A stretch of 64,000 nucleotides of DNA from Paragyromitra xinjiangensis. Lineage: Eukaryota > Ascomycota > Pezizomycetes > Pezizales > Discinaceae. How positions within the stretch are numbered: position 1 is the stretch's first letter; every line of letters begins with the position of its first letter. Position numbers and translations under genes: made by a program. Below the pieces are notes generated by a model that worked only from the letters and a program-made list of their open reading frames with translations, did not search any database and was not told where the DNA came from. Below, one piece after another: positions 29,501 to 39,002 of this stretch. The stretch is taken from assembly GCA_038503065.1 (NCBI GenBank), contig JBCAMK010000009.1, positions 1,364,001 to 1,428,000 on the forward strand, in the 5' to 3' direction.

Positions 29501-30258
29501 ATCCAGTTTGCTTTATTGAGGTTGCGTCTAGGTGTGGCTGTGGGCTTTGGTGGTAGGAATATGGTAGTTGTGATTAGGGTGTGGTCAGAGTTGTCTCTTA
29601 GTCCTTGATCGGATTGCCACGTTATGAGGTATTGTTGTATATTTTTAAATAGAGTGAGATCTATGATGGAATTTCTGTTGCCATTTCTAGGGAAATGTGT
29701 GAAGATACCTGGGTGATTGATGAGTTGGTAATTGTGGTCTTCTAGCCAGTCTACGAGTTGGTTGGCTGTTGTTCTGGTGTTATTGATGGAAGTGCGATGG
29801 GTGTCGGTTTCGATTCCATACCACCATGTGTGGTGTAGGTTTGTGTCTGCTAGTATTATGTGCATGGGAAGGAAGCGATGCATGTTGAGGTAGGTGTGTG
29901 TCGTTGGTGTGTGGTTGGCATAGATGTTGGAGATTTCTATGTCGCCTATTGCTGTGGTTATGATGATTGATATGGCGTTGTTAAAGAAGGAGGTTGAAAT
30001 GCGTGGGTTTAGGTTCATGTTCGCGTTTATGTAGGTGACGCATTTGGGATTTTGACTTGTTGGTGAGAAACGGTAAAAGTTTGTGATGTTTGGTGGTAGG
30101 CCCTGGGTTTCTGACCATGGGTCTTGTAGTGCGAGTACGGCGAGTTGGGTATTGATATTTGCATGATGGAGTACTGAGAGAGTGGAGGCCTTTCCTTTAG
30201 CGCAATTCAGTTGTTGCACTTGGGCTATGCCTGTGATTTGTGTTGTCTGTTTAATCAT
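26566..30258 (-). CDS. LINE B3 ORF2: endonuclease, reverse transcriptase, RNase H
   Basis: The frame is 1230 residues from the ATG at 30258, overlapping the ORF1 stop. Motifs in order are QLNCAKG, QDPW and ADTNLHH (endonuclease with the family's D-for-E and AD-for-GD changes), SDH, TDIEGAFNC, GLPQGSAVS, YIDD, TDGS, NEDAE, CVDNQNA, GNEKADQLA and a CTCGE zinc motif. There are no stops or shifts. It differs from B2 by scattered substitutions. Confidence 0.92.
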   Translation of the reverse strand: MIKQTTQITGIAQVQQLNCAKGKASTLSVLHHANINTQLAVLALQDPWSETQGLPPNITNFYRFSPTSQNPKCVTYINANMNLNPRISTSFFNNAISIIITTAIGDIEISNIYANHTPTTHTYLNMHRFLPMHIILADTNLHHTWWYGIETDTHRTSINNTRTTANQLVDWLEDHNYQLINHPGIFTHFPRNGNRNSIIDLTLFKNIQQYLITWQSDQGLRDNSDHTLITTTIFLPPKPTATPRRNLNKANWIQFHNIIKQSALNNSQPTNASETTKECEQLTSLIQFATITAIPLSKPSQHSKGWWTHELSKLKRKINTINHLIKRPNPPQHAQNLLKNLRTQWKTEINEAKKHHWHQRLSTNDPKQIWQAIKQTNGRRPPTTIQPLHNAPDFEAQCNAFKSTFFPPILASPQPLPQNWLPPPISDQSFNIPHVTPELISKLLAKTSPASAPGHDGILYPHIQHAHQAAPLLIPKIFTAALRFGAFPDIWKQAIVTPIPKTGKDDYSKPNAYRPISLLSCLGKLLERIITRQLEIAAINSGAINHQHTGGRTGISAIDALQQIITPSQSWLDTPATTGHQKQLRPSILTTDIEGAFNCVIHQQMTAIFLHFKFPTYLIQWYQSFTTNRTIAFRFNSTTSPTSPFNSGLPQGSAVSSIAFTIYSAALDTEPSPSNLTYSNTYIDDNAMLQASFSQKFATMTLQQRLNLKIERGSHLNILFSPPKTELMHLRLSSRAKDPTPTSITLYDQSISPTEQNRMLGLIIDRRLTFHQHTHHIVASLLKTKGAIYPLLKSIHLTPATIHHILHIVHIPKMLWGSPIWWTGAPTIIDNIQPAYHSLARIITGLPRNTKITHLLREAALPPLNLLLDYHSQKYGIRILKNNAHNPAFLPLLKFIPQTTEYKGSGLKRIASLLQPLIQNQPLERLEFPFHSPFLTSNSLQISQLSKQQTATQHINWTGTLENSWLLYTDGSLNDNGHSSSGVYIAHIRYGITTQTHTHSCALGHHAENEDAEIHAIQEALALLLQHIVYPTPVYICVDNQNALKSLAGGPTHNKEYLWHALNACNSLQKIGCSISGIWTPSHTQIFGNEKADQLATLAHNKSLCSWHRLTLGHLSLLPKKHLLKSWASNTPEPVALHIAQHLTSLSRKRFSKLAKIRNQAHFIDPTGFTDPLTCTCGEQDGSYHRIMSCKFRNKERQDFFKNSKPDWNIFFSSKLNFSEFFSYINLLGL

Positions 30259-31687
30259 TACGTTTGTTGATTTTCTGGGCGCGTTGAGCAAGGTAAAGTG
30301 CTCTGGTCTTCATTTTTTCGGGGCAATCAATGGCGGTGTGTTGGTTGGTGTTGCAGCAGGCGCATCTGAGTGGCATGTGTGTGCATCTGGCACCTCCTTT
30401 GCATGTGATTTGGTCACATTTGTGGTCTTTGGTGTGGTGGGCAAGTGCGCAGATGGCGCAGGCAACTTCTTGTTTGCAAGTGGCGTCGTGATGTCCAAGT
30501 TTTTGACAGTTTCGGCATTGGGTGGTGGGATTGATGGGGTGGTATTCGCGGATTTTGCAGGTGGCGTTTAGGATGTTAAGGTAGGTAAAGCCTAGGGTTT
30601 TGAGGGTGTGTTTGGCAGGTAGGGCGATGACAATGGAAGAAGCTTTTTTGCCAACGCGTTTCTCTTCTGTGGATAGCCATCTTGGGGCTTGAGCCAATTG
30701 TACGTCAGGTAGGGCGGCTTGAAGGGCATTGGTGATAGTGGTAGTTGTGACGGGTTCGAGGTTGAAGTTTAGGGGGACAGCGTCGATGATGAATTTGGAC
30801 CACCTGCTGTTGATTCTAATGTTGGTGATTGGAATTTTGAGGAGGGTGCATGCTGAGGTGATTTCATGTTCGTATTGTTCGATGAATTTGTCAGCGGCTT
30901 CGTTGGGTTTGGTGGTAAGGATGAGATTGTCGTTGTTGGTTTTCCGGACGGCTAGGATGCATGTGTTGACAGCTCCTAGGCGATTGTTGATAGCATTGAG
31001 TATGGAATCTGGGGTGGCTGAGGCGGGAAGGGGTTCGGTGAGTTCGATGATGATTTCTCTTTTATCGGTGGTGAAGTCGGGTTTATAGAGTGGTTGAATT
31101 TTTGGGGTTTTTCGGTTGGTGACGGTGGTGAAGTTGTTTTCGCCAGGTGCTGTTGTGGCTTTGCTGGCATAGGTTTCTTGTGCTTTGTTGGTGTTGGTGT
31201 TGGAAGGTTTGCTGGTGTTTGTGACGGGAGGTTTGCTGTTTGCGGCGGGGGTGTTGGCTTTGGCGCTTTGGTTGGTTTGTAGGTGTAGGAGTCTGGCGTC
31301 TAGGGAGCGGACGGTGTTTTGTAGGGAAATATTTTGCGCTTTAATTTCCGCGAGTTTGGAAGTGGTATTGGTGTTTTGAGTGTTGCTGAGTTTGATTTGA
31401 GCAAGGAGGGTGTCCATTTGTCTCTCAAATTCGTCTTTCATCGAGTTGAATTGGCTCTGGATGAACCAAGCGAGATAGTTGGTGGTGGTGGCATTGGTCA
31501 TTTTTGCCATTTCTTCGGCGGGGATTTGGGTGAAGTTGAGGTTAGAATTATATTCTTGACCTCCGACGCTTTCATCATCGTCATGTTCACTGGAAGAGCT
31601 GCTGTGATCCGAGGTGGGCTTGTCTTCCATTGGGAGATCTGCAGGGTCAAAGGCAGAGAGGGCAGTGCTGCCTTCAGGTGCAGACAT
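30251..31687 (-). CDS. LINE B3 ORF1: zinc-knuckle RNA-binding protein
   Basis: The protein has 478 residues, is intact and is nearly the same as in B2 and B4. An N-terminal acidic region with a serine run (SSSSSEHDDDESVGG) precedes a coiled-coil-like segment, the central domain and three C-terminal zinc knuckles. The start is the same MSAPEGS methionine as in the other copies. The in-frame open sequence upstream (5' UTR) lacks conservation as protein. Confidence 0.88.
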   Translation of the reverse strand: MSAPEGSTALSAFDPADLPMEDKPTSDHSSSSSEHDDDESVGGQEYNSNLNFTQIPAEEMAKMTNATTTNYLAWFIQSQFNSMKDEFERQMDTLLAQIKLSNTQNTNTTSKLAEIKAQNISLQNTVRSLDARLLHLQTNQSAKANTPAANSKPPVTNTSKPSNTNTNKAQETYASKATTAPGENNFTTVTNRKTPKIQPLYKPDFTTDKREIIIELTEPLPASATPDSILNAINNRLGAVNTCILAVRKTNNDNLILTTKPNEAADKFIEQYEHEITSACTLLKIPITNIRINSRWSKFIIDAVPLNFNLEPVTTTTITNALQAALPDVQLAQAPRWLSTEEKRVGKKASSIVIALPAKHTLKTLGFTYLNILNATCKIREYHPINPTTQCRNCQKLGHHDATCKQEVACAICALAHHTKDHKCDQITCKGGARCTHMPLRCACCNTNQHTAIDCPEKMKTRALYLAQRAQKINKRND

Positions 31688-32378
31688 GTTGGAGGTTCGG
31701 GTAAGATGAGGAGAGAGGTGGCTGGATGTGCGTTTGCGCCCAGCAATGGGTGTGGGTGTGATGGGTGCCCAAACAAGTCGGACAGGAGTTGCGGGTGGTG
31801 ATGGCGATACTCTGGGGGGAGTATTGGGAGCCAGGTTGATGGGGGAGCGATGGGAGTGATGAGTTCCCAGATGCGGGATGGGGTGTGGTGATGAACGATG
31901 CCAAAGAGATAAAGACTTCTTGGTTTCGTGAGATTCTGGGAGAGGAGATTTGTGGTGTTGAGTTTGCGGTCGGAGATGATGGAGGGAGAGGTGGAAGCGA
32001 GGTGGGCGGTCGCTTGTTATATACTGCCTCTAGTATGTGGAGTAGAATAGGGCTACGGACTGATGGGACAGTAGGAGCCAAAAGAGAAGTTCGGGCGAAA
32101 CAACTGGCGTTGGCGAAGTAGTGGCCCAAACAAGTCGGACAGGAGTTGCGGGTGGTGATGGCGATACTCTGGGGGGAGTATTGGGAGCCAGGTTGATGGG
32201 GGAGCGATGGGAGTGATGAGTTCCCAGATGCGGGATGGGGTGTGGTGATGAACGATGCCAAAGAGATAAAGACTTCTTGGTTTCGTGAGATTCTGGGAGA
32301 GGAGATTTGTGGTGTTGAGTTTGCGGTCGGAGATGATGGAGGGAGAGGTGGAAGCGAGGTGGGCGGTCGCTTGTTATA
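31688..32378 (-). promoter_or_regulatory. LINE B3 5' UTR, duplicated, with captured LTR fragment
   Basis: Two copies (about 31775-32024 and 32130-32378) flank the motif TACTGCCTCTAG and about 45 bp of antisense family-1 LTR, plus a segment of about 45 bp (AAGTTCGGGCGAAAC is part of it). The layout is the same as in B1. The sense 5' end reads TATAACAAGCGACC directly after the target GCAGTA, which together gives TATATAA. Confidence 0.65.
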
Positions 32379-33064
32379 TACTGCCTCTAGCATGTGTAGT
32401 AGAATAGGGCCGGACTGATGGGACAGTAGGAGCCTGCATCGGTGGGGTTGCTCCCACATGCAGAGAGCTACCGCGTTCCACTGATCTGGTTGATACAGAG
32501 GAACCGCATGTGCGTCAGCTGACGAGCTGGCAGCACATAGACGGCTGCATCTACCACTCCGAGGAAGTGGTAGAGTTCTGAATCAACCTGTGCAGTATGC
32601 ATCAGCGGAAGCTGATAGGCAACGCACTGGCAGCGCTATCTACTAGTAAAACACATGCGGATTAGACTGAACTGCACCGTGCATGTAGGACTGCAGTATG
32701 CAGGACTATGCTGGTGGTTCATAGAGTCTAGAGTGGTCAGATTGCTAATGGAGGTGCGGCAGCTCTTGAAGCATAGCCCCCGGAAGTACGGAAGGTCTTC
32801 CGGAGTAGAACACCAGTCCATTTGGCAATGGGACTCTGGGTCAAACCCAGTCCCCCACTAGAGCACGGCAGAGTGAGGACTGCGGAACGCAGGTGTTAAA
32901 TACATCGCAAATGCTCCACCCTGCTGCTCTGTTTTTCAGGGGATAGTGGAGCCCTTAAGATTCTTGAGTAGTTTGCACGAAAGAATCGGATTCTGAACCT
33001 GATCTATATCCATTTCGCAACGGCCGTACACCTAGCCTATCTGCCTAGGCCTACCCCCGTTACA
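32379..33064 (+). repeat. Remainder of the gypsy-0 3' LTR (with right target copy)
   Basis: It resumes at target copy 32379-32391 and continues to CCCCCGTTACA at 33064. Apart from small differences it matches sense bases from about 18 onward of the family-1 LTR. It includes TTAAGATTCTT (about 32950-32960), the self-primer segment. This closes the gypsy-0 element, and host-like minisatellite DNA follows. Confidence 0.88.
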
Positions 33065-33796
33065 GCGGATCGACCATATGGCGGAGGCGGAGGAAGCTCA
33101 GGCAGCAAATTGACCATATGGCGCAGACAGCAGAGGCTGCTGCAGCGAATCGACCAATTGGCGGAGGCGGAGGAAGCTCAGGCAGCGGATCGACCATGTG
33201 GCGCAGGCAGCGGAGGCTGCAGCAACGAATCGACCAATTGGCGGAGGCGGTGGAAGCTCAGGCAGCAAATCGACCATATGGTGCGGGCAGCGAATCAACC
33301 ATATGGCGTAGGCAGCGGAGGCTGCAGCAGCAAATCGGCCATATGGCGCAGGCAGCGGAGGCTGCAGCCGCAAATCAGCCATATGGCGGAGGCAGCGGAA
33401 GCTCAGGCAGCAGATCGACGGCCTCCAGGAGGCGGAGGAAGCTCAGGCAGCGAATTGACCATATGGCGGAGGCAGCGGAAGCTCAGGCAGCAAATTGACC
33501 ATATGGCGCAGGCAGCGGATCGACCATGTGGCGGAGGCAGCGGAGGCTGCTGCAGCGAATCGATCAATTGACTGAGGCAGCGAAAGCTCAAGCAGCGAAT
33601 TGACCATATGGCGGAGGCGGAGGAAGCTCAGGCAGCGAATCAACAACCTCCAGGAGGCGGCGGAAGCTCAGGAAGCTCAGGCAGCAAATCGACCAGCCAA
33701 TTGAGCCGCCTCCTGAGCTCGCTTAGGCGGAAGCAGCGAAGCAGGCATCCAGCGGAGGCAGAGGAAGCTGAAGCAGTGGATCGAAGCGAGTCTAGG
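33065..33796. repeat. 40-bp minisatellite between two LTR insertions
   Basis: There are about 16 tandem units, mostly 40 bp, and two of 25 bp with the same 15-bp deletion. Each unit starts GACC/AACC and carries a palindrome (CCATATGG, CCAATTGG or CCTCCAGGAGG). A GGAGGC/GAAGCTCAGGCAGC or GGAGGCTGC(T/A)GCAGC block follows. Two subtypes roughly alternate in the first part. Because 40 is not a multiple of three, long open frames run in more than one frame on both strands. These are a property of the repeat and I do not call a gene. The last about 80 bp degenerate. Confidence 0.85.
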
Positions 33797-33807
33797 TGTA
33801 ACGGGGG
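33796..33807. repeat. LTR terminus / duplication flanking the E2-E3 insertion (GTGTAACGGGGG)
   Basis: This 12-base sequence is repeated at 38344-38355, where the family-1 LTR continues in full. It therefore looks like the target duplication of the E2-E3 block inserted 11 bp into the LTR (LTR start TGTAAC at 33797). A following T may extend it to 13. Confidence 0.7.
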
Positions 33808-33902
33808 TTATTTATTTATATTTCATACTGCATAAATCCGAAACGGATATGGCATACATATAGAGAAAACCAAACAGAAAACAAAATCAAAACGCAACTA
33901 AC
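33808..33902 (-). mobile_element. Severely 5'-truncated E-family copy (last ~95 bp only)
   Basis: It contains only the 3' end of the E family: part of the 3' UTR, the hairpin (33836-33848) and a short (TTAT)n. It directly follows the LTR end and abuts the tail of E2. Very short 3' ends are typical products of aborted target-primed reverse transcription. Confidence 0.65.
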
Positions 33903-33933
<31 letters not shown>

Positions 33934-36159
33934 TATTTCATATTGCATAAATCCGAAACGGATATGGCATACATATAGAGAAAACCAAACAGAAAACAAA
34001 ACAAAACGCAACTAACTACCTAATTCCTCCCACTAGGTCCAACTCAGCCCTCTACGGCTAATCTTCAGTTTATGTGTTAATACCCCGATCTAGTGCCCTC
34101 TCTCACAGGACAAAACTACCCTGGGCATTCTTCTTTCACCAGCTCATGCTTTGTGCCTATAGCACGTCCCTCCAACAATCCGAGCACTGTCAAGGGAGGT
34201 GAAGTCGTAAGGGTGGGGGGGAGACTTAGATTTGCATGCGATTCTGTCTTTCGCTTGCAGCTAGTCTTGCTGCTGTGAGTTTGAGGCACTCGGGGGAGTT
34301 ACCACGATGTTGTTCGCCACAGTTGGCGCAGCGGAGGATGGTGTGGAGGCAGGGAGATCCTTTGACATGGCAGGAAGGTTTGCCGCAGGTGTGTGTTGAC
34401 ACTGTATGAGGCCCAGCACAGATGGTACAGATGGGGGTCTTGCTGGTACAGCGTTGTTGGTGGTGGCCAAAGGCCAAGCAGTGGGTGCATTGGGTATCCT
34501 GTCCAAAGCGAAGGTATTTGGAAACCTTGAGGCGGCGTCCGAAAAGGGAGAGCCCTCTCTCAAGGGCAGTGGTGGCAGGTTGTTTCCAATGGATGGTAAG
34601 AACCATAGAGGAAGCCTGCTTGCCCTCTCTCTGCTCTGGTCTGGTGAGCCAGCGAGGGTCGCGCATGAGGGTAGTGCCAGGGTTGAACTGTTCAACCTCT
34701 GACCTGATGTGTTGGAAACCTTCTTCACCAGAAGGAATGGAGGTGGGTACGTTGTGCAGAACAACCTGGAAGAGAGTGACCTCTTTCTCCAGGCTGTTGG
34801 CATTGGGGATGGTGGATTCTCACAATCTCCTCAAGCTTTGATCTTTGCTTGAGGAGTGTGTCGGAGGTGGTGGTGGTGACAGCAATGAGCTGCACATGGT
34901 GAGCAGGTGTGAATCGCACCTCTGCAATCAATGGGCTTTCTAAGGCTGCATTGACTGCGTTGCGAATGGTGAGTGGGGTGACATCCTCAGGAATGGGTAG
35001 ACCATTCCTGGTGATGATGAGGGTGCGGTCGCGCTTGGGAGGGTTGGTGGGTGGTTTGGGGACCTTGGAGGCCTTGGGGGCGGGTCTGGAGGCCTTTTTA
35101 GAGGCAACCTGAGCCCATGAGTGAGGTGCAGGTGCTGGGGCAGCTGCTGGAGGTGGGGGAAGGTTGGCAGTGGCCAGAATGCTAGTTAAGGCGCGTTTCT
35201 GCTCCAAGTCTGCCACCTTGGTTGTGAGAGTTGCTACCTTCTCCACAAGAGCTGGGTCGTTGTGAATGGTAGGGGGAGGTGGGGGGTTCCTGGCTGCCTT
35301 CTGGAGGCGTCTGATTTCCCTTTCCAGTTGCTTCACATAGAGGCGATACTGGTGGAGGTCTCTGGCAATTTGGATCACAGCATCTGCGATCTTGATGGTG
35401 GTGTTGAGGGTGGGAGCCACGAAGTCATCCATGCTCTCATGCTCAGACTCAGACTCTGTCATCTCATGGTCTTGAGAATCAGGAGGGAGTGGGAGCGACT
35501 CATAGTCCTGAAGGGCAACAGCAGGACGCAGTGGGAGGGTCTGAGTAGGGGTCTGCTCTGGGTCTCCATGGTGGAGGGCAGAAAGTCGCGAATTGGGTGG
35601 TGTAGTGGGTGCTGTGGGTGTTGTTGGGGTGGTAAAGGGCGAAATTGCGCCAGGAGAGGGAGACTGAAAGCCTCTGCCTCTCCCTCTGCCTCTAGATGAA
35701 GAGGAAGACATAGAGGGGTCCTGAACCGACAGGAGGAGGTGGGGTGTATGGGGGGGGTTGCTGTGGGGCCCTGGGGGGGTCCCTAGCGAAGTGGGAGGGG
35801 GTGGGAGAAGCAGGAAGTGTCAACAACTTCTGCAAATCTGCTTCGATCCGAGCGAACGTGAGGGCGATCGAACGGGCACAGTGAGGGGACTCCAAAAAGC
35901 CCGGGGTCGAGTCAATCGGAGTAGTATTGGTGGAGATATGAGGTTTTGCAAAATCTCAAAATTTGAGGTGTAGGGGGGAAAAGAGGGGTAAAATAGCGAA
36001 TTCGACAACAACTTTTGCAAATCGAGAGCGACCTCGACGTACAATAGCAGGATCGAACGAGGGCAGCGAGCTGATTCCGAATAATCAAAAATCTCGTTAA
36101 TCGGAGTAGTATTGGTGGAGTTGTGACCAAAAAGTCACTTTGGCGTTGTTGTTGTCGGT
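33903..36159 (-). mobile_element. Element E2: ORF1-only LINE-like element
   Basis: In sense it starts ACCGACAACAAC (36159) and has a 5' UTR of about 450 bp, ORF1, a 3' UTR, a hairpin (33951-33963) and an (AAAT)n tail (33903-33934). There is no endonuclease or RT frame. The same start and end are found in E4. Twelve extra bases (36160-36171) separate it from E3. Confidence 0.75.
34226..35711 (-). pseudogene. E2 ORF1 with a one-base frameshift
   Basis: The start at 35711 (MSSSSSRGRGRGRG) leads a frame of about 495 residues. One extra T in GGATTCTCAC near 34817, compared with GGATCTCAC in E3, shifts the frame after residue about 298. The remaining part, with the three zinc knuckles, continues in another frame to the stop at 34226. 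The parts otherwise match E1 and E3 closely, including SKLEEIVR and the CTHC, CTIC and CANC knuckles. Confidence 0.82.
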
Positions 36160-36171
36160 TGCCTGGGGTTT

Positions 36172-38324
36172 AAAAACGCAACTAACTACCCGATTCCTCC
36201 CACTGGGTCCAACTCAGCCCTCTACGGCTATTCTTCAGTTTATGTGTTAATACCCCGATCTAGTGCCCTCTCCCACAGGACAAGACTACCCTGGGCATTC
36301 TTCTTTCACCAGCACATGCTTTGTGCCTATAGCACGTCCCTCCAACAATCCGAGCACTGTCAAGGGAGATGAAGTCGTAAGGGTGGGGGGAGACTTAGAT
36401 TTGCATGCGATTCTGTCTTTCGCTTGCAGCTAGTCTTGCTGCTGTGAGTTTGAGGCACTCAGGAGAGTTACCACGATGTTGTTCGCCACAGTTGGCACAG
36501 CGGAGGATGGTGTGGAGGCAGGGAGATCCTTTGACATGGCAGGAAGGTTTGCCGCAGGTGTGTGTTGACACTGTATGAGGCCCAGCACAGATGGTACAGA
36601 TAGGGGTCTTGCTGGTACAGCGCTGTTGGTGGTGGCCAAAGGCCAGGCAGTGGGTGCATTGTGTGTCCTGTCCAAAGCGAAGGTATTTGGAAACCTTGAG
36701 GCGGCGTCCGAAAAGGGAGAGCCCTCTCTCAAGGGCAGTGGTGGCAGGTTGTTTCCCCTGGATGGTCAAAACCATGGAGGAAGCCTGCTTGCCCTCTCTC
36801 TGCTCTGGTCTGGTGAGCCAGCGAGGGTCGCGCATGAGGGTGGTGCCAGGGTTGAACTGTTCAACCTCTGACCTGATGTGTTGAAATCCTTCTTCGCCAG
36901 AAGGAATGGAGGTGGGTACGTTGTGCAGGACAACCTGAAAGAGAGTGACCTCTTTCTCCAGGCTGTTGGCATTGGGGATGGTGGATCTCACAATCTCCTC
37001 AAGCTTTGATCTCTGCTTGAGGAGTGTGTCGGAGGTGGTGGTGGTGACAGCAATGAGCTGCACATGGTGAGCAGGTGTAAATCGCACCTCTGCAATCAAG
37101 GGGCTTTCTAAGGCTGCATTGACTGCGTTGCGAATGGTGAGTGGGGTGACATCCTCAGGAATGGGTAGACCATTCCTGGTGATGATAAGGGTGCGGTCGC
37201 GCTTGGGAGGGTTGGTGGGTGGTTTGGGGGCCTTGGAGGCCTTGGGGGCGGGTCTGGAGGCCTTTTTGGAGGCAACCTGAGCCCATGAGTGAGGTGCAGG
37301 TGCTGGGGCAGCTGCTGGTGGTGGGGGGAGGTTGGCAGTGGCCAGAATGCTAGTTAAGGCGCGTTTCTGCTCCAAGTCTGCCACCTTGGTTGTGAGGGTT
37401 GCTACCTTCTCCACAAGAGCTGGGTCGTTGTGAACGGTAGGGGGAGGTGGGGGGTTCCTGGCTGCCTTCTGGAGGCGTCTGATTTCCCTCTCCAGTTGCT
37501 TCACATAGAGGCGATACTGGTGGAGGTCTCTGGCAATTTGGATCACAGCATCTGCGATCTTGATGGTGGTGTTGAGGGTGGGAGCCACGAAATCATCCAT
37601 GCTCTCATGCTCAGACTCAGACTCTGTCATCTCATGGTCTTGAGAATCTGGAGGGAGTGGGAGTGACTCATAGTCCTGAAGGGCAACAGCAGGACGCAGT
37701 GGGAGGGTTTGAGTAGGGGTCTGCTCTGGGTCTCCATGGTGGAGGGCAGAAAGTCACGAATTGGGGGGTGTGGTGGGTGCTGTGGGTGTTGTGGGGGTGG
37801 TGAAGGGCGAAATTGTGCCAGGAGAGGGAGACTGAAAGCCTCTGCCTCTCCCTCTGCCTCTGGACGAAGAGGAAGACATGGAGGAGGGTCCTGAACCGAC
37901 AGGAGGAGGTGGGGTGTATGGGGGGGTTGTTGTGGGGCCCTGGGGGGGTCCCTGGCGGGTGGGGGAGGGTGGCAGCAGGAAGTGTCAACAACTTCTGCAA
38001 ATCTGCTCCGATCCGGACGAACGAGAGGGCGATCGAACGGGCTCGGTGTGGGGAGTCCAAAAAGCCCGGGGTCGAGCTAATCGGACAAAAACTCGTGGAG
38101 TTATGAGGTCTTGCAAGATCTCAAGATTTGAGGTGTAGGGGGGAAAAGAGGGGTAAAATAGCGAATTCGACAACAACTTTTGCAAATCGAGAGCGACCTC
38201 GACGTACAATAGCAGGATCGAACGGGGGCAGTGAGGCGAGTCCGAATAACCAAAAATCTCGTTAATCGGAGTAAAACTGGTGGAGTTATGACCAAAAAGT
38301 CGTTTTGTGGTTGTTGTTGTCGGT
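36172..38324 (-). mobile_element. Element E3: ORF1-only LINE-like element, 3' tail missing
   Basis: It has the same layout as E2, but the 3' UTR breaks off at AACGCAACTAAC, so hairpin and tail are absent where E2 begins. The sense 5' end ACCGACAAC is at 38324. Nineteen extra bases (38325-38343) lie between it and the LTR duplication, as untemplated or captured 5' nucleotides would. Together E2 and E3 form a head-to-tail pair. Confidence 0.7.
36395..37879 (-). pseudogene. E3 ORF1 with one nonsense codon
   Basis: The frame from the ATG at 37879 is interrupted by a TGA at 37754-37756 where E2 has CGA (C-to-T at a CpG). It is then open from 37630 to the stop at 36395. The C-terminal 411 residues are nearly identical to E1, with coiled coil, central domain and three zinc knuckles. 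A product starting at the internal methionine (MTESESEHES) is possible but unproven. Confidence 0.82.
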
Positions 38325-38344
38325 ACCTCCAAGGTTGCAGACGG

Positions 38345-39002
38345 TGTAACGGGGGTAGGCCTAGGAAGATAGGCTAGGTGTACGGCCGTTGCGAAATGGA
38401 TATATCTCCGGTTCAGAATCCGATTCTTTCGTGCAAACTACTCAAGAATCTTAAGGGCTCAATTATCGCTGAAGAAAAGGAGCAGCAGGGTGGAGCATTC
38501 GCGATGTATTTAACACCAGCGTTCCGCAGTCCTCGCTCTGCCGTGCTCTAGTGGGGGACTGGGTTTGACCCAGAGTCCCATTGCCAAATGGACTGGTGTT
38601 CTACTCCGGAAGACCTTCCGTACTTCCGGGGGCTATGCTTCAAGAGCTGCCGCACCTCCATTAGCAATCTGACCACTCTAGACTCTATGAACCACCAGCA
38701 TAGTCCTGCATACTGCAGTCCTACATGCACGGTGCAGTTCAGTCTAATCCGCATGTGTTTTACTAGTAGATAGCGCTGCCAGTGCGTTGCCTATCAGCTT
38801 CCGCTGATGCATACTGCACAGGTTGATTCAGAACTCTACCACTTCCTTGGAGTGGTAGATGCAGCCGTCTATGTCCTGCCAGCTCGTCAGCTGACGCACA
38901 TGCGGTTCCTCTGTATCAACCAGATCAGTGGAACGCGGTAGCTCTCTGCATGTGGGAGCAACCCCACCGATGCAGGCTCCTACTGTCCCATCAGTCCAGC
39001 CC
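38345..39002 (-). repeat. Family-1 LTR, main part, split by gypsy-2 and LINE B4
   Basis: It begins TGTAACGGGGGTAGGCC and matches the left 658 bp of the gypsy-1 LTR with several differences, so it is older. The sequence breaks at AGCCC where gypsy-2 enters. It continues at 46717-46744 and at 53325-53341 (CCCGTTACA). The total of about 703 bp equals one LTR. I find no matching 5-bp duplication at the outer ends (CTAGG versus ACATC), so recombination probably formed it. Confidence 0.82.

Larger units (their letters stand above)
26367..32378 (-). mobile_element. LINE B3, upstream-most LINE of the array
   Basis: This is a complete element of about 6.0 kb with ORF1, ORF2 and a 3' UTR (26367-26565). 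Its 5' UTR (31688-32378) is duplicated around LTR-derived sequence like that of B1. All catalytic residues I can recognise in RT and RNase H are present, so of the four B copies it is the best candidate for activity. Confidence 0.9.

Noticed and set aside
33110..33571. Repetitive protein gene in the 40-bp array
   Set aside because: Open frames exist in several phases and on both strands only because the unit lacks stops. There is no start context, no domain and no conservation.
33065..33796. CRISPR-like array
   Set aside because: Units are contiguous 40-bp tandem repeats without unique spacers, and the context is eukaryotic. It is a minisatellite.
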